From Pediococcus claussenii ATCC BAA-344 (GTDB lineage Bacteria > Bacillota > Bacilli > Lactobacillales > Lactobacillaceae), in contig NC_016605.1 in NCBI RefSeq assembly GCF_000237995.1, forward strand, positions 1,736,001 through 1,800,000: 64,000 nt of DNA, written 5' to 3'. The position numbers and the translations under genes are program-made. Below the pieces are notes generated by a model. The model worked only from the letters and a program-made list of their open reading frames with translations. It did no database searches and was not told the DNA's origin. Positions 7,323 through 14,245 of this stretch are shown one piece after another. Positions within the stretch are counted from its first letter, which is position 1; the number at the start of each line of letters is the position of its first letter.

Positions 7323-9605
7323 TTAAATGGAATTTTCTACCAATTGATAAATTAAATCTAAAACAGCACTGGTAATTACAACTAGTATTCCTATTTCGCT
7401 AACCGTTAATAACGGAATTGCAGCAACTCCAATCCCTGAAAGCGATAAAACAATAGTCAATACAACATTTCCACTGGTTGCCGACAAAATCAACGTACTA
7501 GCCCTACTTTGCCAAAAGTTTCTACTAGTTCTAGTAATAAAAATTGTCATCATTGCGCTGAAAATTAAATAATTATACAAAATAGTACTAATTTGGTTAA
7601 CTGAAAATCCATTTTGTACCGACACCGTCAACAATCCCAATCCTACGAGTGTCCATCCAAATGCCAATATACCAGCCATTTTGCCTAACTTTAGAATGTT
7701 CCATCTTTCTGGTTGCTTAGTTATCACTGTATTATCCGTTCCAAGTACTAAAGTTACCATGTCATTTAAAATCGCTACTAAAATCATGGCATTGATCGTC
7801 AGCGGAATAACATGGAAGAATAAATATCCAATGGTCAATAATAAGGTTAATTCCGACGTCCTTGATAACTTAGTAATTGTCCACGTCATCATTCGCTGAT
7901 AAACTCGATGCCCACTATCCAAAACTTGGACAATCGGAGCCAACCCTTCGGTCATTAAAACTATTTTAGCGGACCTCTTAGCTAAATCAGTTGCATTTTG
8001 GACTGCAATACCAACATCCGCCTGTTTCAAAGCTGACGCATCATTCACACCGTCTCCTGTCATTCCAACAATGTACCCATTCTTTTGAAAATGTTCTACA
8101 ATCTCTAATTTATTTTCTGGACGAACATTTGCAACTCCTGCTGTTTTTGTTAAATCATTATGCCCAATCAACTTCTCCAAACTAACAAAATCACCAGATA
8201 GTCCAACCTGTTTTGCAATTGCAGCAGCGGTCAGTTGATTATCACCAGTTAGCATAATCACCTTTACACCACGCTTTTGAATTTCCTGCAACGCTTTCAA
8301 ACTATCACTTCTTGGTTGATCCTGTAGTATGAATATTCCAATTAGTTGATCTCCAAGAGATAGTGCTACTGAACGCCCTAATTCAAAATTAACATCACTT
8401 AAATCAACCACATTGCTTGTCAAACTATTTAATCGATCAAACGAACCTAATTTAACTTCAGCTTTGCCACTGTCAGAGTTAACCCAGTTAGCCGAATACC
8501 CCTGTTCTGGCGAAAAAGGTGTAAAGTCATTGTCATTTTTGGGTTCAACTGTTTTCTGCTCATAGTTTTGAATTGCCCTGTCTATCACACTTGGACTTTG
8601 AAAGTCGGTCGCGTGTACTGCCCAATCAACCACAATTTGATCAGGATACTTCGATAAATTTTTAAACAACACCACCTCTGGCTTATTAGTTGTTATCGTA
8701 CCAGTTTTATCCACCAATAATAAATTCACGTTTGCAGCTTCCTGAATACCTACCAAATCGCTGACAAGTATTGCATGCTTACTGAGTTCCTTTGCTTCAA
8801 CGGAATTTGCCACAGCAAAGCTCGATGGCATTGCAATTGGAATGGTGGCAATAAATAACATTGCCAGAAATGGTAGCATTTCAATTATATTTTCGTGTCG
8901 AAGTATTGCCATTACAATCAAAATCACTGCTAGAACGGCATCAAGAATCGCTAAATATCCAATAACTTTTCCTAATAAAACCTGTAAATGTCCGGGTGCG
9001 CTCGAACGCTTAATTAGTGAAACAGTCTTTCCGTATCTACTGTTGCTACCCACAGCTGTAACGATTGCAAATGAATGACCACTAATAACCTCTGTTCCAG
9101 CAGAAACGACTTGCCCAACTTCATAATGAACTTCCTTGGACTCACCGGTAACCGAGCTCTCATCCAAATCAAGCATTTCTGATATCAGCTGAGCATCTGC
9201 CGGAACTAGGTCACCCTGCTTTAAGTTTATCAAATCACCAACCACCAGCTCTTTAGAGGAAATTTGTTGCCAACAATTATCCCGTTTAACGGAAACGATT
9301 GGTTCTAGTTGCTCTGATAATGATCCCAACACGATGTTAGCCCTTCTGGACTGAATAGCGCCATTAATAGCTGCAAAGAGTAACATTAGTACAATAAAGC
9401 CTGCTTGGACACCTTTCCCTAAAAAAAATTCGATTAATAAAGCCGCTTCTAAAACCCAGGCTGACGGTTCCCATAAACGCTTTCCAATAGCATTCCAAAA
9501 CTTAAATATTGGTAATTTAACCTCGTTCAATCCATTTTGATCCAATAGTTTCTGAGCCTCTTTTTGTGATAGCCCTGTATTTTTAATACTTTTCACCCTT
9601 TCCAC
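7323..9605 (-). CDS. P-type cation ATPase, plasma-membrane H+-ATPase-like (P3A), 760 aa
   Basis: All P-type landmarks are present: TGES (residues 153-156), the membrane motif PIAMP (256-260), the phosphorylated aspartate in DKTGT (Asp299), MLTGDN, and the hinge TGDGVNDA. The N-terminus is short with no heavy-metal-binding CxxC, and the PIAMP motif plus length resemble bacterial and plant H+-ATPases rather than Ca2+ or Cu+ pumps. It would couple ATP hydrolysis to cation (probably proton) extrusion at the membrane, useful to an acid-producing bacterium. The ATG is preceded by GGAGAG. The ion is inferred from family resemblance. Confidence 0.9.
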   Translation of the reverse strand: MERVKSIKNTGLSQKEAQKLLDQNGLNEVKLPIFKFWNAIGKRLWEPSAWVLEAALLIEFFLGKGVQAGFIVLMLLFAAINGAIQSRRANIVLGSLSEQLEPIVSVKRDNCWQQISSKELVVGDLINLKQGDLVPADAQLISEMLDLDESSVTGESKEVHYEVGQVVSAGTEVISGHSFAIVTAVGSNSRYGKTVSLIKRSSAPGHLQVLLGKVIGYLAILDAVLAVILIVMAILRHENIIEMLPFLAMLFIATIPIAMPSSFAVANSVEAKELSKHAILVSDLVGIQEAANVNLLLVDKTGTITTNKPEVVLFKNLSKYPDQIVVDWAVHATDFQSPSVIDRAIQNYEQKTVEPKNDNDFTPFSPEQGYSANWVNSDSGKAEVKLGSFDRLNSLTSNVVDLSDVNFELGRSVALSLGDQLIGIFILQDQPRSDSLKALQEIQKRGVKVIMLTGDNQLTAAAIAKQVGLSGDFVSLEKLIGHNDLTKTAGVANVRPENKLEIVEHFQKNGYIVGMTGDGVNDASALKQADVGIAVQNATDLAKRSAKIVLMTEGLAPIVQVLDSGHRVYQRMMTWTITKLSRTSELTLLLTIGYLFFHVIPLTINAMILVAILNDMVTLVLGTDNTVITKQPERWNILKLGKMAGILAFGWTLVGLGLLTVSVQNGFSVNQISTILYNYLIFSAMMTIFITRTSRNFWQSRASTLILSATSGNVVLTIVLSLSGIGVAAIPLLTVSEIGILVVITSAVLDLIYQLVENSI

Positions 9606-9616
9606 TCTCCTTAACT

Positions 9617-9659
9617 AAAAAAACGTCTACCATAAGCCGTTATGCTTGTGGTAGACGTC
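9617..9659 (-). terminator. Strong hairpin with T run upstream of the P-type ATPase
   Basis: ACGTCTACCATAAGC (9623-9637) and GCTTGTGGTAGACGT (9644-9658) form a 15-bp stem with one wobble. On the minus strand a run of seven T follows. It terminates the glycosylase transcript. Because it sits directly before the ATPase ribosome site, it could also attenuate read-through into that gene. Confidence 0.85.
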
Positions 9660-9755
9660 ATCAATTAAATTATAATTTTGTGGCGAACGTCATCGCCGAT
9701 TCGATTGCCTTCATTTTACAACCAGGAATCGTCATTTTCAACTTCTAGAATCACT

Positions 9756-10379
9756 TTATTCAATACCCATGAATTCTTGAAAATCTTGAACCTCTTTCCA
9801 TTGCTTGCCCGCATTCACGATTAAAGCGTGAAACTCCTTCCACTCATTTTCAGATAAATACACGCTGCTTTCAACACTTGTTTTAATATCATCATATTTA
9901 GTTCCAACTGCAATCCCCATCCATTCAAAAATCCGTCTTGAATATTTGTCTGCAATAAATCCAGGCATGTCAAAAGCGTACATCAACACATAGTCAGCGG
10001 TTTCGGGCCCAATCCCACTCAAATTCAAAAGTTCCGATCGAATCTTCGCTTGATTACTAGACTTGATTTCAGCTACGGAAAAATGGTGACCGGCCGCCCA
10101 TTCACTTACATTACGCAGTGTCTGTGCCTTACGGGTGTAAAACCCACTTGGGCGCACCAAATTTTGAAGTTCAATTGTAGTTAGTTGCAATAGTTTATTT
10201 GGATCAAATCCAGTTCTTTCTTTTAAATTATTTAAACTTGGTTCAACATTCCGCCAAGTAGTGTTCTGAACCAGCACCCCTCCAAATACGATCTCCCAAG
10301 GGGACTCTCTCCAGTCCTCTAACCAAGGCTGGGGCCCCATCTTCGTTTCCATTAAATTAAATGCTTCTCCAACTTTCAT
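9756..10379 (-). CDS. Endonuclease III-like DNA glycosylase (MagIII/3-methyladenine type), 207 aa
   Basis: An HhH-GPD base-excision enzyme. The helix-hairpin-helix is LSGIGPETADYVLMYAF, followed by the catalytic aspartate in GFIADKYSRRIF. The lysine that makes endonuclease III bifunctional is a glutamate here (GPETAD), as in monofunctional alkylbase glycosylases of the MagIII kind, and the C-terminal iron-sulfur cysteines are absent. It probably removes damaged bases such as 3-methyladenine. ATG 10379 is chosen because GGGAG lies about seven bases upstream; the ATG at 10397 has no ribosome site. The gene is divergent from the dipeptidase. Confidence 0.85.
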   Translation of the reverse strand: MKVGEAFNLMETKMGPQPWLEDWRESPWEIVFGGVLVQNTTWRNVEPSLNNLKERTGFDPNKLLQLTTIELQNLVRPSGFYTRKAQTLRNVSEWAAGHHFSVAEIKSSNQAKIRSELLNLSGIGPETADYVLMYAFDMPGFIADKYSRRIFEWMGIAVGTKYDDIKTSVESSVYLSENEWKEFHALIVNAGKQWKEVQDFQEFMGIE

Positions 10380-10454
10380 TTTTCTACTCCCAAACATTTA
10401 TTATCCATAATCTATTTTAAAGTTTTTTCTGATTTTTGACCAAAAATAACCATT

Positions 10455-10472
10455 AAGAGTTAGAATTAACTC
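10455..10472. repeat. Inverted repeat upstream of the dipeptidase gene
   Basis: AGAGTTAGAATTAACTCT forms a 7-4-7 perfect dyad in the divergent intergenic region, 38 bp before the dipeptidase ATG. It is either an operator or a leader hairpin; no binding protein is identified. Confidence 0.4.
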
Positions 10473-10510
10473 TACGGCATTTGAAATATTTATACTAAGG
10501 AGTCTCAAAC

Positions 10511-11932
10511 ATGTTAATTGAAAAAGCTTGTACAACTGTTTTAGTCGGAAAAAAAGCTTCTATCGACGGATCAACCATGATCGCTCGCAATGATGATACT
10601 TTTTTGCCATTAGCTCCACATCGCTTCTACATGCATCAAGCAGAACAAAATATTGATGAAACTATCACTTCTTCTCAAAATGGATTTACTGCTAAACTAC
10701 CGGCCAATGGTTACCGTCATAGTGCTGTACCAAATATCAATCCTGATAAAGACGGTATCTACGACGAAAGTGGATTTAACGAAAAAAACGTTGCCATGAG
10801 TGCAACCGAAAGTGTTTATGGTAATCCCAAGGCCTTAGCCTATGATCCTCTAGTTCCTAACGGCTTAGCAGAAGATACGATGCCAACAATGGTTTTGCCT
10901 TACATTGATTCTGCACAAGATGGTGTTAAATATCTTGGTAAGTTAATTGCTAAATATGGCTCACCCGAGGGTAACGGCGTTATTTTTAGTGATAAAAACG
11001 ACGTTTGGTACATGGAAATTGTCACTGGTCACCACTGGGTTGCACAGCGAATTCCTGATGATAGTTACGCCGTTATCGCCAACCAATCAGCAATTCAACA
11101 AGTTGATTTTGATGATCCTATCAACTTTATGTGGTCAGACGGAATTCAAGACTTTGTGGCAAAACATCATTTAAACTCTGCTAATGAAGGCTGGGATTTT
11201 CGGCGCATCTTTGGAACTGATACTGAAAAAGACCGCCATTACAATACACCTCGTGTTTGGTTCGGTCAGCGTTATCTGAATCCAGAGATTAAACAAGATC
11301 CTCAATCATCAGATTTACCGTTCGTTCGTAAAGCTAGTCGTAAAATCTCGGTTGAAGATGTTGAATACATTTTAAGTTCACATTACAATGAAACACAGTA
11401 CGATCCCTTTGGCCATGCTGCTGATGAAGATCGCTTGAAGTTCAGACCTATTTCAATGAATCGAACGCAGAACTCACACGTTCTTCAAGTAAGAAATGAT
11501 GTTCCTGCTGCCCAATCTGCTATCTTCTGGTTAAATTTTGGGGTTCCAGCATTCAGCCCATATGTTCCATTTTTTGCAAACGCAACTGATACTGACCCAA
11601 GTTATAGCAATACTAAGCCAATGATGAACCTCGATGACGCATATTGGATGTATCGTGCCGTTGGCTCCGTTGTTGAAGGCCACTATAGTCAATTCGTGCA
11701 ATCAAATACCGACTACATTACTTCTTCACAGGAATATTTACGCGGAAGAGTAGCCGAAATTGATAACGCAGCTCATGACTTAACAGATGACGATTTAACA
11801 AATTATCTAACAGACGCAAATCACTCGACCGTAAAAGCAATGCGAGTTCGAACGATGGACCATTTTAATAGCTTACTAGCAACAGGATTAACACTATCGA
11901 AGTTAACATTTAACATGGATAAAAATTTATAG
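10511..11932 (+). CDS. pepD: C69 family dipeptidase, 473 aa
   Basis: An N-terminal nucleophile hydrolase of the lactobacillus PepD type. The short leader MLIEKA ends at Cys7, the expected catalytic cysteine, followed by TTVLVGKKASIDGSTMIARNDD, which is diagnostic for family C69. Length (about 470 aa) is normal. It hydrolyses a broad range of dipeptides in the cytoplasm at the end of the proteolytic pathway that supplies amino acids. The ATG has AAGGAG at 10497-10502. It is monocistronic, with a terminator directly after it. Confidence 0.93.
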   Translation: MLIEKACTTVLVGKKASIDGSTMIARNDDTFLPLAPHRFYMHQAEQNIDETITSSQNGFTAKLPANGYRHSAVPNINPDKDGIYDESGFNEKNVAMSATESVYGNPKALAYDPLVPNGLAEDTMPTMVLPYIDSAQDGVKYLGKLIAKYGSPEGNGVIFSDKNDVWYMEIVTGHHWVAQRIPDDSYAVIANQSAIQQVDFDDPINFMWSDGIQDFVAKHHLNSANEGWDFRRIFGTDTEKDRHYNTPRVWFGQRYLNPEIKQDPQSSDLPFVRKASRKISVEDVEYILSSHYNETQYDPFGHAADEDRLKFRPISMNRTQNSHVLQVRNDVPAAQSAIFWLNFGVPAFSPYVPFFANATDTDPSYSNTKPMMNLDDAYWMYRAVGSVVEGHYSQFVQSNTDYITSSQEYLRGRVAEIDNAAHDLTDDDLTNYLTDANHSTVKAMRVRTMDHFNSLLATGLTLSKLTFNMDKNL

Positions 11933-11985
11933 GAAATGCTCCAGTACCATTCAATTTAATATTTGCCCTTTAAAAATAGGGACTC

Positions 11986-12032
11986 ATACCCTCAGAAGAT
12001 AAGTTTAAAACATTAGCTTCTAGGGTATTTTT
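11986..12032 (+). terminator. Rho-independent terminator after the dipeptidase gene
   Basis: ATACCCT-AGAAG pairs with CTTCTAGGGTAT across an 18-base loop, followed by TTTTT. Confidence 0.8.
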
Positions 12033-12083
12033 ATGTGAAAATTTCACCCCCTTCAAATAACAAGTAAAATATTTTCACTTTAG

Positions 12084-12095
12084 TTGTATGTACAA
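12084..12095. promoter_or_regulatory. Inverted repeat overlapping a possible -35 (candidate MarR operator)
   Basis: TTGTATGTACAA is a perfect 12-bp palindrome; its left half could act as a -35 for the SDR-marR unit that begins 50 bp downstream. Binding by the MarR protein encoded two genes on is inferred from position only. Confidence 0.4.
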
Positions 12096-12144
12096 TCAAT
12101 TTAAAAGATGATACCATGTAGTCAAAAGAAAGAGGAATAAACAT

Positions 12145-12873
12145 ATGAAAAATATTTTAATCACTGGCGGTACTTCTGGAATTGGATTAGCAACTGCTTT
12201 AGAAATGAATAACCCCACTACAAACGTAATTGTGGTTGGTCGCAATCCCGAAAAAAATGCTACGGTACAGGCAAAATATCCTGCTTTAACAGTTTTACCA
12301 GCCGACCTTTCCAATAACGATGATATAAAAAAATTAATTTGCGAGATTAAATCTCGTTTTGGAACAATTGACACATTATTTTCAAATGCCGGTTATGGTA
12401 TTTTCAAGCCATTTACAGATATTACAGAGCAAGACTTTGACAACATGGTTAATACAAACTACAAAGGAACTTTTTTTATGATTCAAAACGCCCTTTCGAT
12501 TTTAAAAGACGGCGGTAACATTGTTATTAATACTTCTTGGACGTATAGACGTGGCCTTGCCGATTCTAGTTTGTACTCGTCAACCAAGGCCGCACTTGCC
12601 TATCTTGTAAAATCACTGTCTTTAGAATTATCAACTAGAAATATTCGTGTAAATGCGGTCAGTCCGGGTTATACTAATACAGAACAATTTAACGAAAACC
12701 AAATTGAGAATACTCATTTAGAACATATGCTTCACACTGTACCACTGCATCGTTTTGCAAATGCTAGTGAAATTGCAAAGGTGGTTTCGTTCTTATCTTC
12801 TGAAGCATCTAGTTATGTTAATGGGCAAGATATTCTAATTGATGGTGGCCTAACAAGTGTTCAAACTGACTAA
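12145..12873 (+). CDS. Short-chain dehydrogenase/reductase (SDR), 242 aa
   Basis: A classical SDR with the cofactor motif TGGTSGIG (residues 7-14), NAG in the fourth strand region (SNAGYG), a serine-containing stretch before the active site, and YSSTK supplying the catalytic Tyr and Lys. The end IDGGLT is typical. It would be an NAD(P)(H)-dependent oxidoreductase in the cytoplasm; the substrate is unknown. The ATG is preceded by AGAGGAAT. The gene is followed 15 bp later by a MarR regulator, so the pair is probably one operon. Confidence 0.9.
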   Translation: MKNILITGGTSGIGLATALEMNNPTTNVIVVGRNPEKNATVQAKYPALTVLPADLSNNDDIKKLICEIKSRFGTIDTLFSNAGYGIFKPFTDITEQDFDNMVNTNYKGTFFMIQNALSILKDGGNIVINTSWTYRRGLADSSLYSSTKAALAYLVKSLSLELSTRNIRVNAVSPGYTNTEQFNENQIENTHLEHMLHTVPLHRFANASEIAKVVSFLSSEASSYVNGQDILIDGGLTSVQTD

Positions 12874-12888
12874 TAGTGGGGAACTCCA

Positions 12889-13308
12889 ATGAATACAATT
12901 AACTTTTCAGAATGTTTGTATTTCTCAAGTGCACGATTTAACCGTGTTATTGCTCAAATTAGTGATACACAATTCAAAAAAATTGGTTTATCTTCAACTG
13001 CCGCATTTATACTGATGAAACTTGATGAAGACGACATGCTAAATCCATCGCAAATTGCAGACGACCTTTCGCTAGATCGCTCTACGATTACTCGTTTTTT
13101 AGACAAACTTGAACGTGATGAAATGATTACACGAACCCCAAAAGGACGATCTGTTCAAGTTCAATTAAGTTCAGCCGGAAAGCGACTACAGCCTAAATTA
13201 AAACAAATCTGGTTCAACTTAAATAAAACGTATCAAACCGTTTTAGGAAAAAAATTTGAAAATGAACTTCGAGAAAACCTAAACAAAGCGTTCGAGGAAA
13301 CTAAATAG
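12889..13308 (+). CDS. MarR family transcriptional regulator, 139 aa
   Basis: It has a winged helix-turn-helix (LNPSQIADDLSLDRSTITRFLDKLERDEMITRTP, about residues 55-90) and a C-terminal dimerisation helix. Length is typical. GTGGGGA precedes the ATG. It follows the SDR gene by 15 bp and probably controls that operon, with the palindrome at 12084-12095 as a candidate site. The inducing ligand is unknown. No cysteine-based redox switch of the OhrR type is apparent near the N-terminus apart from the single Cys in SECLYF, which could be sensory. Confidence 0.88.
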   Translation: MNTINFSECLYFSSARFNRVIAQISDTQFKKIGLSSTAAFILMKLDEDDMLNPSQIADDLSLDRSTITRFLDKLERDEMITRTPKGRSVQVQLSSAGKRLQPKLKQIWFNLNKTYQTVLGKKFENELRENLNKAFEETK

Positions 13309-13335
13309 CAGGTATTTGAATCGCGCTTCAAAAAT

Positions 13336-13446
13336 AAAAAAAGGAACATAAGTAAGTATGTGATACAAGCATTACATGTAAAACCTAAGTGGTACGTTTA
13401 AGTTTTGCATCTAAGCAGCGTCACTGACTTTATGTTCCTTTTTTTT
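13336..13446 (+). ncRNA. Multi-stem RNA element / long-loop terminator after the marR gene
   Basis: A long outer stem (13336-13353 with 13427-13446; AAAAGGAACATAA against TTATGTTCCTTTT) encloses about 75 bases that hold at least two more hairpins: ATGTGAT/ATTACAT (13358-13364 with 13371-13377), and a long arm with wobble pairs, 13378-13390 with 13396-13408. The result is cloverleaf-like and ends in eight T. It must act as a terminator at least. The inner stems suggest an independent structured RNA or a small terminal-inverted-repeat element. No known family was recognised. Confidence 0.5.
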
Positions 13447-13573
13447 ATTATCCCGAAATCATTCTGGAAACCAGAATTCCTTCCTTTAAGTATTTATATG
13501 GTCACATTAAAATCCACTTAATCCGCTAATGTACTTATCAAGTATCTTTAAAAAACCGTATGCCAAAAAAGCA

Positions 13574-13885
13574 TCATTTGTTTAATTCAAGAATTTCAAG
13601 AAAAATAGTAGCATATTGTCTTTGGTTAGTCTCATTCATTTGCAAAAATTTTGTTACGAACTTATCGCTTATATCGTCTAACTTACTACGACCAAAAATA
13701 TCGCCCAATTCCAAATTAAAGGCGTTCATTATTTTTTCTAATCGAACAACAGAAATGTCATTCCTGTCTCCTCGTTCCAATCGAGAAATTAAATCAACGG
13801 AAACATTGGCTTTCTCAGCAAGCTCCTCAATTGTCAAATTTTGTTCATTTCTTAAAGCTCTTATAAAATCAAATCGATTTGTCAT
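13574..13885 (-). CDS. XRE family helix-turn-helix regulator, 103 aa
   Basis: A Cro/C1-type helix-turn-helix occupies residues 5-60 (LRNEQNLTIEELAEKANVSVDLISRLERGDRN), followed by a short helical tail. ATG 13885 has AAAGGTGG about eight bases upstream; the GTG at 13897 does not. Two direct repeats (ACATGGCTG) flank the -10 in the upstream region and are likely self-operators. It is divergent from the surface adhesin gene and may regulate it, but this is not shown. A free-standing phage-type repressor with no phage genes around it. Confidence 0.85.
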   Translation of the reverse strand: MTNRFDFIRALRNEQNLTIEELAEKANVSVDLISRLERGDRNDISVVRLEKIMNAFNLELGDIFGRSKLDDISDKFVTKFLQMNETNQRQYATIFLEILELNK

Positions 13886-13914
13886 GTAGCTTACCACCTT
13901 TCAAACTCAAAACT

Positions 13915-13944
13915 ACATGGCTGAGTATTATATTAACATGGCTG
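13915..13944 (-). promoter_or_regulatory. -10 box flanked by two ACATGGCTG direct repeats
   Basis: ACATGGCTG occurs at 13915-13923 and 13936-13944, 21 bp apart (two helical turns), on either side of a minus-strand TATAAT at 13927-13932. This is where a self-binding XRE regulator would sit. Confidence 0.5.
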
Positions 13945-14245
13945 TTTAACTATATTTTCATATAAAACATTGCTAAACAGTAATACTTGTTTTATCATTT
14001 AATCGAGTAGTACACCTTTACTTCTGTAGGCAAAACGACGGCTTGTCTTAATGAATTTATATTAATTACTTAGCCCCTTGTTGTATCTCTCAGAATTAAT
14101 ACGATTTGCACTACTTTATATACCTTAATTGGGTTTCTTGACTTACACATGTGGTTCTTCAGGTTACTCAAGTTCTATATTTTGAAAATGGAGGGAGGCC
14201 TTAATTCTTAAGGATTAATAATTTTGTACAAAGGAGGAGAAAAGA
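13945..14245 (+). other. Non-coding leader of the adhesin gene
   Basis: No gene is seen. The stretch holds a possible hairpin, CCTTAATTCTTAAGG (14199-14213), in the 5-prime leader and a ribosome site AAAGGAGG about eight bases before the adhesin ATG. No promoter with both boxes could be fixed with confidence. Confidence 0.4.
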
